Part shown: positions 33,901-44,649 of the stretch, piece by piece
Layout: each line of letters opens with the position of its first letter
How positions within the stretch are numbered: the stretch's first letter is position 1
Assembly (NCBI RefSeq): GCF_020497125.1
Contig: NC_059075.1
Coordinates: forward strand, 46,102,003-46,166,002
Direction of reading: 5' to 3'
Length of the DNA: 64,000 nt
Source of the DNA: Mauremys mutica
Lineage: Eukaryota > Chordata > Testudines > Geoemydidae
The notes under the pieces: generated by a model
What the model was told of the DNA's origin: nothing
What the model saw: only the letters and a program-made list of their open reading frames with translations
Database searches by the model: none
Position numbers and translations under genes: made by a program

Positions 33901-35865
33901 ATACGTACATTTGAGTATTATCAGGGTAGAGCTGGTAAGGTAGAAGAGAAAAATGTCAGGCCTCTATTCTTTATTATTTTTTCCTTGGTTTATACAAACT
34001 ACCATGTCTATCCTGATGATTTTCAGTACTTAGGGACTCCATGGTATTGGTGCAAAGGAGCACCAGAAGAAAACACTATTAGTACTTGAATTGCAGGATG
34101 ATTATCAAATAATTGTGGCTGAGTTGCAGACAAGACATGGAAAATCATGGAAAAGTAATAATGGACCTTTATTAATTGCGGTAATTTGGAAAAGCCAGAG
34201 AAGACCTATTTGTTTAAGAAAAATTTGCTGGAACAATATAAACACAAGTATTGTGTTATGTCTGCTAATATTTTGGATAACCAGACATTTTACTTCACCT
34301 ATATTGTAATAATTAATGTGCAGGCCTGACTGCAGGAGCCCCAGCCACCAGCCACCCGGGGCTGACAGCAGGAGCCCCAGCCATGGCAGGGCTCCCATTC
34401 TCAGTCCCAGGCTGCTGACAGCCCCCTGGCTGACAATATTGCAGTGGTAACCTAATATTGCAGGAGCTGCAATTTCCACGGTATCACAAATTAAGTAGGG
34501 CCTTAACTATTAGATATTTATGAGTGGAAAAGTAGCAGGAGGGAACCACAGATTCCTGCACAGATATGGAGATGATCCTGAAGGATGGAGCATGCCACAG
34601 AATCAAAGGCAACTATGTCAAAGAGATAAAAAGGGGTGGGGAAAGATGTGGCCATCATCAGAAAGGGGGAGATTATTACATACATAGAAGTGAGATGGCC
34701 ATGCTATTGGCCAATAACTGCACTGATTGAAATTTTCTATAAAAAGCAGTCACCACTCTGCACAATTGTGTGAGAAATGACTAAAGAGATGGGGGAAGGC
34801 AACCTCTACAAGCAATTTGCTAAGAAGGGGAAGGTTAAATATGGTCTGGTAGTATGAAAGAGAATCAAGGGTCAAGGGTAGCTTATAAAGGAAAGAGTGG
34901 ACAGGACTAGGTTTTAGAGAGTTGTAGAAGGTACCAAAGGTCAAGGAATTTAATATAATGGTGGTAACATAATGAAAAAGTGTGCAGAAATAGGACCTTG
35001 ACAGCAGCAAATGGCTTTTATTGAATTTACATTCCATAACTTATTGGTTCCCTTCAGCATTCAAATAACTAGTGCTTGCAAAAGAAAATTAGGAATTGCT
35101 AGTAGTCTTCATCCAGGTTTGCTATTTCATAGACCTCTGTTGCATACTGTAAGAGCATAGCACAGCACAAAAAATGCCATTCATTATGGAAGAGGGTAGG
35201 CCATTTGTGACATTTGTCCATTATCGTGAGCTAATACACAAGCGTTCTCATGATAGCATTGAATTTGTTACTTGTAATGAAAGAAATGCTTCTTGTTACC
35301 TGTTAGCATGGTGAAATTTTACACTGGGGAAAATGCAATCACATCAGAGAGGAAAACTACTGAGTTTCACCACTCTGCATGATACACATTAGTAGTAAGA
35401 TTAATCACTCAGATTGGCAGGAGCTAGATTCTGAAAGCTAATTAGCTTCCTGCAAGAATAATAAATGTGTATGTGTATGTTATGTGGCATTAATGCAAAG
35501 GTGCAGAAGCATCCAAATGAATGGACAGAACAAGTGATCCATCTGGCTGTGAAGTCCCTGATTGCAGAACATCCTAGCTGACGGCCCAGGAGTGCACAGA
35601 GGCTAATGATAGAACTATGCAATTTATTTTCTCTCACACACACCCAAATTCCTATTTGCTCCCATGGGACTCCTCCCTCTCCCTTTATTTGCTCCAATGT
35701 TATCTACTCTCTGTCCTGGCAGGGCCCCTAATGTAGCAGTGTGACCTGCTGGAAACAGCCAGAAGTCACACCAAAGGTCAAAACCAGAGAGAGTCTGTGA
35801 CACTTTGTACTTGAAGATAGCACCCTAGGAACCTATAGTCACCACTGTCATATGATGATATGTTT
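29540..35865. other. Long non-coding stretch, few features
   Basis: No gene supported. Items seen: a (CA)n run at 30,935-30,963; a short MITE-like end TAGTGTAGACATAGCC at about 30,659-30,674; a CAGGGCTGATTCTAG hAT-like end near 31,570 without a partner; and a proline/serine-biased GC-rich patch at 31,900-32,700 that yields chance ORFs. Frames near 29,950 and 33,290-33,790 have no recognisable domain. Confidence 0.4.
30935..30963. repeat. (CA)n microsatellite
   Basis: About fourteen uninterrupted CA units. Short and likely length-variable. Confidence 0.95.
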
Positions 35866-35869
35866 TCTA

Positions 35870-36800
35870 CAGTGCATGCCCCTTGTGAGGTATAATTTTA
35901 AAAGGCTTGATCTGTTGAACCCTAATACCACATTGAATTGTAGGTACTACCATTGTATGAGAAGTTATGAAGTATTGCTATAGGTTTGTTCCTGAAATAT
36001 ATTGTGAAGAGGGGAACGCTCATAGCTAACCTTTCAGTAGCAACAAGGATCAGTAACTTATGTAAGTCTATCTTCTGAGGACCAGCCAGACGAATGTTGA
36101 TGGCCCATCAAGAAAAATCCACTATCCCATAGACTCCTCAGAGAGAGAGCACATATGCAGAGAGGGCTAACTAAACCCATGTCACAACAAGGATCTTTCT
36201 AGCAAATGGAAGAATGCATAAAAAAGGGACAGTGACATCATCACTTGGCCTCTCTCCTTCCCCATCTCAACACCTAGATCATCATCTGGAAGACAAAGAT
36301 TTAACTGGGCAGATTGGTCCCAGGCTGAACGGGAATTCAGTCTGTGTATTAGGAACTGTGAGCTGCCTGTAACATCTATTAGGATGAGAAAGAGCTTGAT
36401 TCCAATCTTGCTTAGTCTGTAGAATTTAGACTGCCAATTTATTTTTATTTTTTATATAACCAACTTTGATATCTATGCCTGGTACTTATAATCACTTAAA
36501 ATCTCTTTTGGTAGTTAATAAATCTGTTTTATATTTTACAGGGATTTGGAGCAATCAAATTTTTGAAGTGCTCCACTCCGGCTCCAGGCAAAAACCTACT
36601 GGTCCGTGCTCCAGCTCCGGGCTCCACTCCAAAGCCCTGATATTTTACCTAAAACAGTATGGTTTTGGTTGAAGTGCTTGAGGAATCTCAGCTCAAGTTA
36701 ACAAGGGCTGTTGCCCTTTGTTGGCATGGCAAACTAATTAATGAGCTTGTACTGTCCAAGGGAGTCTTGAGCAGCCTAAAACAGCATATTTCTGGGATTC
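35870..36800 (+). repeat. Unnamed interspersed repeat carrying a nested hAT MITE
   Basis: Reads as a transcript-like repeat with AGTTAATAAATCTG near its middle. I recall similar sequence as abundant in turtle genomes but cannot name it. Its continuity is broken by the 101-bp hAT MITE at 36,539-36,639, on either side of which the repeat resumes. Confidence 0.4.
36539..36639. mobile_element. Very short hAT MITE, 101 bp
   Basis: Ends CAGGGATTTGGAGC and GCTCCACTCCAAAGCCCTG are inverted repeats. The exact 8-bp duplication ATATTTTA lies on both sides (36,531-36,538 and 36,640-36,647). Confidence 0.92.
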
Positions 36801-37212
36801 AAAGCTGGTACCTCTCTCTGTATAATTCATGAGTGACTTGAAGAGCCCTTATGTAATTTAGCGGTGGGTGGGGCTCCACATATTGATGGCTGAGCGATCA
36901 CATCACCTGGAGGGGTTTTTGCTGCTTGTCACTGGCCTAGCCTTGTGAGAGACAGCCCAGGCTGGAAAGTTAAAGGGGGACAGTGGTCCCACCCTTCCAG
37001 CTCATACCCCAGGATTCCATCTCAGAGTCCAAAGCCCCACTAAGAGTCAAGTGATAATCAAAGCCAGGGGCAGCATCACCAAAGGTCAAGCTGGAGTCAG
37101 TAACTGGAGTTAGGGTGAGGAACAGGGTGTGATAGCAGGAACAAGACCCAAGCAAGGAGGCAGAAACTTGGTTTCAGGAGCCCAGTCAGCAATAGCAACC
37201 AGTTGCTTAGAT

Positions 37213-37487
37213 CAGCCATTCTCAACCAGGAGTCAGCAGCCCCCCCAGGGGCCATGAGCCAGTTTCAGAGGGTCTGCAAAGCAGGGCTGGTGTTAGACTG
37301 GCTGAGGCCCAGGGCAGAAATCTCAGAGCCCCATTGTCCTGCAGCTAAAGCCCCAAGAGCTGCTGCCCTGCAGGGCAGGCATCCTGGTACCCCTCAGGGT
37401 GGGAGCCCTGAGCCCCCCACCACTGAGCCCTGGAGTTTTTATACCATGTTGGGATAGCCTTAGAAAGAAACAGGTTGAGAACCCCTG
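37213..37487. mobile_element. hAT MITE, 275 bp
   Basis: Left CAGCCATTCTCAACC and right GGTTGAGAACCCCTG form 15-bp inverted repeats with two mismatches, the Charlie-like hAT terminus. The 8-bp flanks match only partly, so the insertion is old. Confidence 0.78.
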
Positions 37488-37489
37488 GC

Positions 37490-39290
37490 ATAAGCAAAGG
37501 GTTGGATAGGAACTGGAAGCTTTATACTGGTGGTGCCCAATTAGCAGTCTGCTGCTAGTCACCTGAGCTTGCAGAGTCAGCAGGTGTAGCCTCTGGTGGG
37601 AGGGTATCATCAGTAATTGTATCAACCTGGGGTTGAGACCTTTAATGCTTGACAGCTCCACAGGCAGTGGCTGCTGACCTTCTTTGCCATAAGGGAAGGC
37701 CAGTTTCAATCTTTCTAACATGTGACAGACTTTCTATTTCTCTAGTCCCCTTACTCACAGGCTGTTCCTGCTATTGAGAATGGATGGGGGTAAGTTTCCT
37801 CTTCTGCTACCCCTATTGTAGAAGCTTCCTGCAGCTTCTCCACATTTTGTTAATCATGTCTGACAAGTCATTAATCATCTAAATCATTCAGCTAGGAAAT
37901 ATGGCAAGGAATGTTATGTACAAGCTAACTTAGTTATCAAGTAATTAATGGATATTTACTAGCTGCTATCATCCATTCAAATGGCTTTCTTAATCCTTTT
38001 TATAATGGTGTTTAAAATTAAAACTATTTGTGATCATTTTTAAACATGTTTCAGATAGAAGAGATATGTGGCAGTTTTAGGGTCAAATGAAACCTTCACA
38101 CATCTTTGTGGTTGGTTTTGGTTCTTGTTTTTTAAAATCACAAATTTGCACAAAATGCTGGACAAAATATAGCCAAAATGCTAAAAATGTGTGCTAAGGT
38201 ATATTTTTGTTTCTTTTCAAGGGCAGGAGGGTCATTTTACTGCACTAGCTAACACAGATGTGACTGGGGTTTCTGTTATTATTTACTATGTTTTAAAAGC
38301 AACTGAAGGCTGATTGATGGAAGCATTTATACGTTAAAAGAATATATAGCCGTATGATTTCATTTTTAGTAGAACAGTTCAAATTTTGGCTATGGTTTTT
38401 AAATGAAATAGTTGTTTTGGTTGTTTTAAACAAGTACTAGCCAGCTTTACACAACAACCATACTTCATGTATTAGCTATTACTAGCTAGTTAGTATTATT
38501 TTCCTGTGGAAAATTTTTTGATGAAAACAAAAATTGTTGACATTTTGTATAGAAAATTTCAATTTTTTGGTGAAAAATCAAAACCCAAAAATTCTCAGCT
38601 GAAAACAGAAAAAAAGTGCTTTGACATTTCCAAATGGTCATATTTTGGTTTTCACATGTTTAGTTTTCTGATGAAAAGTCAAAACTTTCTATGGAAAACA
38701 TGCTTTTTTCAAATGTATTGTAGTAGATAAACCTAATTTTTGGTTGAAAAATAGTTTTGATGGAATTTTCTGACTAACCTTAGATTAGCACAATTAGAAG
38801 TTTTCACCTTAAAGGGTCCAAGTGGCTATAAATAAAAACAAAATTTGATTTGAAGCCATACATTCAGGACCCATTCCCTCACCACTCCCAACCACACACC
38901 CCCACCGGCATAGATTCAAGACTATGAGTATATCGTTCATCAGATCCTTGGAGTCAGAATCAGATGGGGTGGACTCTGGCACCTTGTGGGCTGGAAAAGC
39001 TATGGTCCTGAAGAGCACTCATGGGCACCAGTGGAGAATGTCCATACTCCTGCCCTGGTAAACACCTTCCATAAAAACCATCTTGGAAAGTCAGGCTCAC
39101 TACTGCCCAGAGATTGCACTAGGGAACAGGGTGACAAGAAGGATCACAAGCCTCTAACATGGTCCCGTGGGTCACCATCCAGAGCTCAGACCAGGTCCAC
39201 CAGCCAGCAATTCACCTGAACTACTGGAGAAAGGAGTCATTGAACCTCTAGATCACAAAGGACCCCACCCATGGAGAGGGCTGAGATGTC
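37490..39290. other. Non-coding DNA with an AT-rich degenerate repeat
   Basis: At about 38,500-38,790 short words such as GAAAATTTTT and TGAAAA recur on a loose period, a degenerate simple-repeat tract. No gene seen. Confidence 0.4.
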
Positions 39291-39299
39291 CATCCCCAC

Positions 39300-39640
39300 C
39301 AATTGGCTGGGAAGCTCTACTTAAACCAGAAAGAGGCAAACGAAGTTGTCTGAGCAACTAGAGGAATTGTTGGCTGCCTGCTCCTATGGACCCTGTCTAC
39401 TTGGCTCAGTCCCACTTCCTGTCCTCTTTATCCTAAACTCTTATCTGTTCCTGCTTTCCTGCCTTGCTCCAACTCCCTGCTCCTACACCTTACCACTGAT
39501 GCTGACTCCGACCTTCAGCTTGGTACCTGACTCCAGGCTCCTGCTGCTAACCATAGGCATGACCAGCTATGCCTCAGTCCCTACAGCCATGACCTGTTCA
39601 AACTCAGCAGGAGTTTAGCCAGTCCTGCCAAGCAAATGCA
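39300..39640 (+). repeat. LTR-like fragment, paired with 52,440-52,880
   Basis: Shares GAAGTTGTCTGAGCAACTAG and a following C/T-rich tract of 'CTGCTCC' and 'TGACTCC' words with 52,480-52,880. The composition and the drop into a non-repeat flank suggest an LTR, possibly Gypsy, but I see no clean TG...CA boundaries. Confidence 0.45.
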
Positions 39641-39644
39641 GAGG

Positions 39645-41540
39645 AGCCCACTGATGATGTGGAAAGTGTGTTCATGCATTTTTTCCTTACAATGTTTTAT
39701 TTCCATTTACTTCCTCTTTCCCCCTGTCTTCCAACTATTTAAATGTGGTATCCATCCCATCCCCAAGTGGGAAAGACAAAGGTACCAACTTTTCATTATT
39801 TTACTGGTATATTGTGGGAAAATAAAAAAGTCAAACTAAATTCAAAACAAGTTCTTGAACAGTATTATGGCTGATTACATGATCCACATCGATTCTGGAT
39901 CCTGTGCTCAGGCAGAAGTAGAACAAACGGTGGTAGAGTTGGCTATGACCCAGGGAGTCTTTCAATGCCAACTGTCAGAGGGAACATCATACTCTAACAT
40001 CAAGTCTGACACATTCATTACACCAACACACTTGTCATAATCTTTTTATAAGGGTGCCATATGAAAATCAGTAACACACTGGTCATCAGTATTATTCTGT
40101 GATGTACTTACATGTGGTGTATAAAGAATTACAGATGTATGCTGTAAATATGCTCTTAAAAGGTGTTTTGCAAGCAGTGCATAAGCCCAACCTGTCCTAG
40201 CTAAAGGCATGTTCTTTTGCCTGTTTTCCTGTGTCTCCAGTGTAAATTGAGCCAGGTAATAACTCAACGGACAATTAAAAGTATATCTGCATAGAAGGTA
40301 AACAAAGTAATCAAGCTAAATGAGCAGGAAGGAAGGCCACTTAATGATCATGTTAAAGGATAAAGCCTACACCCGCCAGGAAGATTTCCTGGCTCTTGAA
40401 ACAGAGACAATAGATTTTGAGAAATATAAGCAGAAATAGAAAGCTACTTAAGCATCCAGTACCTAGGAAACAAAGGAAGAGGAGTGGATTTTCTTGGCTT
40501 GAAAAATCAAAAATAGTAGAATTGAGTATAGGTGAGAAACCTGCTTAGAAAAATATTGTAATTTATTGAAATTAAGTTTTAGCCACTAGGAAGCGTGTTT
40601 TATTCTGTTTCACTTGTAGCGGTATCTAGCCCCTATTCTTACTTACCATCACTTAAATATCGGTTCTTTGCTAACAAAATTACTCATTTTGTTTTTATTA
40701 CAAAATGATCTCAGTGCTGTGTATTAAACTGAAGGGGGAAGTCCTCAGTTAAACTAACAGGCTGGTGTGTGCTCTGTATCTTTGGAGGTAGCAAATTTAA
40801 CAACCTCTGTGAGTATCCAGTGAGAGGGACTGGACACTGCAGGAGAGACAACTTTGGGAAGACTCAGGATTGGAAGGGCTATTGGTGTCACCCTGCAAGG
40901 ACTAACCAAGATGGTGGAAGCCCAGGTGGGACCACTGTGTGCAGGCTGCTGGTGTCAGGGTTCTGGGCCAAAGCTGCATAGCACAGAAGCACCCAAAGTT
41001 ACAAGACAGGTGGTAACAAATGCTTATTGATCTGGATGGACCTCAAAGGGGCACACTGCCATCTGCTTTTCATTCCCATGCTAGGCTAGACAGAGGGAGA
41101 AGGAGCATGTGGAACACTTTGTTTATATCTTTTATCCTCCTGAGAGATCTTAATGAAACTTTCCTGGGGATACCTTGCAATCATCCCTAGAAGCCTTCTG
41201 GAGAGGGTGTCCTCATTTCTTCCTCCATGATAGGACACTTTCCCAGCCACTCTGCAGTGAGTCCAGCTGTCACCATGGCAGCAAACAGGCTAGTGGCATA
41301 TGGGCCCAGATGGCTTCAGGACACCAGTAGCAGCTGGGTTCTCTGTCCCTTTGTGACCCTCAGGAGTAAGATATCAGCCAAAAATCACCACCTCCTGTGG
41401 AAAATGTTGCCAATATTCACTTCCATTGCTCTGTACTCATATCCATGGAATAGAGGCCAGAATTTTATAGCTTCATGCAACAGAAAGTCTTCTCCCTCCC
41501 ACCTCCTCTCTGCCTGGCAAGACAGACCATGGTCTGAGCT
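39645..41540. other. Non-coding DNA with unnamed repeats
   Basis: Sequence about 40,590-40,980 looks like an LTR or LINE 3' end by composition. No coding gene seen. Confidence 0.35.
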
Positions 41541-41544
41541 GGAG

Positions 41545-41650
41545 TAGGGTTGCCAATTTTGGTTGGACATATTCCTGGAGACTGGAATATTAAAGATTAA
41601 TATTTAATTCCTGGAGACTGTGGGACAATCCTGCAGATCTGGCAACCCTA
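41545..41650. mobile_element. hAT-type MITE, 106 bp
   Basis: TAGGGTTGCCA at the left and TGGCAACCCTA at the right are perfect inverted repeats. Flanks are AGCTGGAG (41,537-41,544) and AGCTGGAA (41,651-41,658), an 8-bp duplication with one mismatch. Confidence 0.85.
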
Positions 41651-41874
41651 AGCTGGAAAGCAGGGCTGTGCTGAGGCACTCCAAAGCTGAAGTGTCAATA
41701 AACATTTCTTATTAAAAAGTATTTATGGGAATACGGGAAAGAAGTTTTGAAACTTATCTTTGCCCTTTCATTGTGATTGTAAATCTAATGGGGAATGTGT
41801 CTGTTTTTATCAGCAGCTTCTAACATGATGGCCCTGAGGGGAGACTCCTCCTCCCTGCAGAATGTCTGACCCTG

Positions 41875-42021
41875 ATGAGGAGAAGGAAGAGGACTATGGA
41901 GGATGTGTTTTGTGAAATCCTACAAGCAAATGCTGCATCATACCATGAACAAAGGGCCAATATGATCAAGAGCATGGAGAAAAACAGAAAGGACAAGCAG
42001 AGGGCCTGGGAGTACCATTAG
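41875..42021 (+). pseudogene. Harbinger Myb/SANT-like accessory protein, C-terminal piece
   Basis: A 48-codon frame with basic start (MRRRKRTMEDVF) and a helical tail (EILQANAASYHEQRA, KDKQRAWEYH). This pattern matches the C-terminus of the DNA-binding accessory protein that Harbinger transposons encode beside the nuclease. The N-terminal trihelix is not adjacent. A matching N-terminal piece is seen at 54,690-54,785 in the other copy. Non-functional. Confidence 0.5.
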
Positions 42022-42294
42022 GACAAAGAGTGGAAATGTCTACACTGCATTGTAAACTGGAGTTGAGCCCAATCCCCCTACTGTCCGCACACAAATCTGT
42101 ATGATTCGGGTCAGTAGCACTCAGGACCCAAGTCTTAAAACCCACCTAGGGCAGAGGTCCCCAAACTGTGGGACACGCCCCCCCCAGGAGGGTGTGAAAG
42201 AACGTTCAAGGGGAGTGGCTAGGGCCTTGGCCAGCCCCCATGGTGGGTGGGGAGGGAGTGCCACCCAGCTCTGCTCCTGGCCCTGGGTTGCTAG

Positions 42295-42537
42295 CAGGGG
42301 CGGCTCCAGGCACCAGCACGCCAAGTGCGTGCCTGGGGCGGCAAGCCGGTTGCCGCGAGGGCGGCAGGCAGGGTGCCTTCGGCGACATGCCTGCGGAGGG
42401 TCCGCTGGTTCCGCTGCTTCAGCGGACCTCCCAGGCGTGCCGTCGAATCCACAGGACCAGGGACCTCCCGCAGGCAAGCCGCCGAAGGCAGCCTGCCTGC
42501 CGTGCTTGGGGTGTCAAAATACCTAGAGCCGCCCCTG
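42295..42537. mobile_element. Non-autonomous hAT transposon, 243 bp
   Basis: CAGGGGCGGCTCCAGG and GAGCCGCCCCTG are terminal inverted repeats. The exact 8-bp duplication GTTGCTAG flanks it (42,287-42,294 and 42,538-42,545). The interior has a further palindrome around GGTCCGCTGGTTCCGCTGC. It lies inside an older hAT-like piece that begins CAGAGGTCCCCAAACTG near 42,147. Confidence 0.95.
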
Positions 42538-43082
42538 GTTGCTAGCCCCAGTTGCCAGCCCCACACCTGGGGCTCTTCTCCCGGCCCCAGCTGCTGGTCC
42601 CACATTGAGGGTGCTCAAAACAATTTGTATAGTGGGGGGTGCTGAAAGCCATTGAATCAAACCATAAGTGCTGTATATCATGGAAACCATTTCAAGCTAG
42701 TTGGATGCGACAGCACCTCCAGCACTCCTAGTTCCAGCACCTATGCTGATGTCTGGGGCCCTGGCTGCTGGCCTTGCTCCAGACCCAGCAGTATTTATAA
42801 TTTGCAGGAGGCACAACAGAATAGGTACCAGCAGCCAAACCTAAAACACATATAATGTAAATTATGCAAGACAGACACTATCCTAAGACAGAACACAACT
42901 ATGGCTGATTGCGAAAATAAACCTTAACTCCTCCCTCAAAAGCATAGCTCCACATTGGGTTTGTGTAATAGCCCTGCTCTCTTGCTGTTCAATGTCTGCA
43001 GACAGTCACTCCACCTCAGCCTTCCTTACACTGGTGGCAGCTATTCCCCTTTTGCCTCACATATGAAATACATACCATGCAA

Positions 43083-43612
43083 CTTTCATGGAGTGGTAGC
43101 CATGTTAGTCTGTATCAGCAAAAACAATGAGGAGTCCTTGTGGCACCTTAGAGACTAAAATTTATTTGTGCATAAGCTTTCGTGGGCTAAAACCCACTTC
43201 ATCAGAATCATGCAGTGGAAAATACAGGAGCAGGTATAAATATATGAAAGGATGGGGGTTGCTTTACCAAGTGTGAGGTCAGTCTAATGAGATAAGTCAA
43301 TTAACAGCAGGATACCAAGGGAGGGAAAATAACTTTTGAAGTGGTAAGAGAGTGGCCTATTACAGACAGTTGACAAAAAGGTGTGAGTAACAGTAGGGAG
43401 AAATTAGTATTGGGGAAATAAAGTCTAAGTTTTGTAATGACCCAACCACTCCCAGTCTTTATTCAGGCCTAATCTGATGGTATCTAGTTTGTAAATTAAT
43501 TCCAGTTCTGCAGCTTCACATTGCAGTCTGTTTTTGAAGGTTTTTTGTTGAAGAATTGCCACTTTTACATCTGTTATTGAGTGACCAGGGAGATTGAAGT
43601 GTTCTCCTACTA
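43083..43612 (-). pseudogene. Penelope C-terminal coding end plus 3' UTR
   Basis: On the minus strand the frame GEHFNLPGHS, ILQQKTFKNRLQ, LGLNKDWEWLG runs to a stop near 43,440, matching the region after GIY-YIG in Penelope proteins. A 3' UTR of about 250 bp follows, then the tail with CTGATGAAGTGGG and GCCCACGAAAGCTTATGC. Confidence 0.75.
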
Positions 43613-43619
43613 TTCAAGG

Positions 43620-43844
43620 GAGAACATCATAGTACCTAACCACATAAGCCACACCATACGGGGCTTGTTCACCTGCACATCTACCACTGTGACATATGCC
43701 ATTATGTGCCAGCAATGCCCCTCTGCCATGTACATTGGCCAAACTGGACAGTCTCTATGCAAAAGAATAAATAGACACAAATCTGACATCAGGAATCATA
43801 ACATTCAAAAACCAATAGGAGACCGCTTCAATCTCTCTGGATAG
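43620..43844 (+). pseudogene. Penelope GIY-YIG endonuclease fragment
   Basis: The plus-strand frame encodes YAIMCQQCPSAMYIGQTGQS, in which AMYIG is the YIG part of a GIY-YIG nuclease with its typical Cys pair just before it. The following LCKRINRHKSDIRNHN carries the conserved basic residues. GIY-YIG nucleases make the nick used for Penelope integration. The reverse transcriptase upstream is missing and the frame stops at 43,842-43,844, where the element ends. The ATG at 43,581 lies in the oppositely oriented segment and is not a true start. Confidence 0.85.
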
Positions 43845-43959
43845 CCAGTGTACAGCTTCATGAGCCAGGGGAGTAAGGGATAGGCTGGGTACCCTAGAAT
43901 CACTACTGGCATTTCCACATCACCCATGGTAATCTGCCAATTGGGAAGGAATGTCTCTG

Positions 43960-44190
43960 CTTGCAGTTTCTGAATGGTCCTATGTTCTTACACATGCATG
44001 CATCATGCAACTTCCCTGACCAACCCACACTGATATCAATGAAATATCCCTGGTGATCACTAATGTTTGCATAACCAGAGCAAAGTAGCCCTTTTCATTG
44101 ATGCATTCAGTAGCAGGGTGGGCTTGTGCCAAGATAGCATTATGCATGCCATATATTGCCCCACTGCAGTTCAGGAGCCCCACTGCTGCA
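43960..44190 (-). pseudogene. Harbinger nuclease (DDE_Tnp_4-like) fragment
   Basis: The minus-strand frame reads NCSGAIYGMHNAILAQAHP, then INEKGYFALVMQTL and ISLISVWVGQGS. In active Harbinger nucleases the first block reads GAIDGTH with a catalytic Asp and the third ends in GW(S/P)GS(V/K)HD. Here the first Asp is Tyr and the HD pair is replaced by a decayed sequence, so the catalytic site is lost. The rest of the protein is broken by stops and insertions. Confidence 0.72.
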
Positions 44191-44403
44191 AATGTCTTGC
44201 ATATTGCCTAGAGTCACAGTCCTGCGGTAGCAGAGATGATAAATGCCCCATACTCTTGCATGACAACAGCCATCCTGTAGATTTTCCAACTCCAAAATGA
44301 TTTCCCACTGACCAGTAGCAATCCAGCATTGTAAGCTTTCAGAGCTTGATTGCCACTTGCTTCTCCACTATCAATCCAGTTCTGTTTCTTGTGTCCCTGC
44401 AAT

Positions 44404-44408
44404 AGAGG
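44404..44408. repeat. Gypsy copy 1 target site duplication (AGAGG)
   Basis: AGAGG directly left of the LTR is repeated at 48,940-48,944 directly right of the other LTR. Confidence 0.9.
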
Positions 44409-44599
44409 TGTTATATCCTTGGGGCAGCCGGTGTAGGAAGCAATCACTTGAGGCCAGAGAGCAGACAGCTAACCAAAACCTCCATTTTATTTACAGACAC
44501 AGAGAGCTCACTCAGCCGGTTGAAACCGGCTGAGCTATCCCTTAATAGTCTAACTCAGTTGCCATAGTAACAAAACCCATGACAACCAAATACACAACA
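44409..44599 (-). repeat. Gypsy copy 1, 3' LTR (191 bp)
   Basis: Plus strand TGTTATATCC ... TACACAACA. Differs from 48,749-48,939 by one base (CAGCCG against CAGCCA). It contains AAATAAAATGG in element sense, a polyadenylation-type signal, and a short palindrome AGCCGGTTGAAACCGGCT. Confidence 0.95.
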
Positions 44600-44602
44600 T
44601 AT

Positions 44603-44613
44603 TCCTCCCCCCC
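44603..44613 (-). other. Gypsy copy 1 polypurine tract
   Basis: Minus strand GGGGGGGAGGA, just upstream of the 3' LTR, the expected plus-strand primer. Confidence 0.8.
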
Positions 44614-44649
44614 TAATAAGAACATCCCCAAAATAAAACACACACTAAA

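Larger units (their letters stand above)
43083..43845 (-). mobile_element. Penelope-like element, 5'-truncated and twin-primed
   Basis: The 3' segment (43,083-43,612) is in minus orientation: C-terminal coding end, 3' UTR and the tail with the hammerhead-like fold. The upstream segment, encoding the GIY-YIG endonuclease, is in plus orientation (43,613-43,845). About eight codons around FNL(P/S)G occur in both segments, so the same part of the template was copied twice. An inverted 5' segment with a short overlap at the junction is the signature of twin priming. Confidence 0.8.

Noticed and set aside
42101..42645. Several long ORFs around 42.1-42.6 kb
   Set aside because: They span a palindromic hAT MITE with exact target duplications; similar peptides appear on both strands because the DNA is palindromic.
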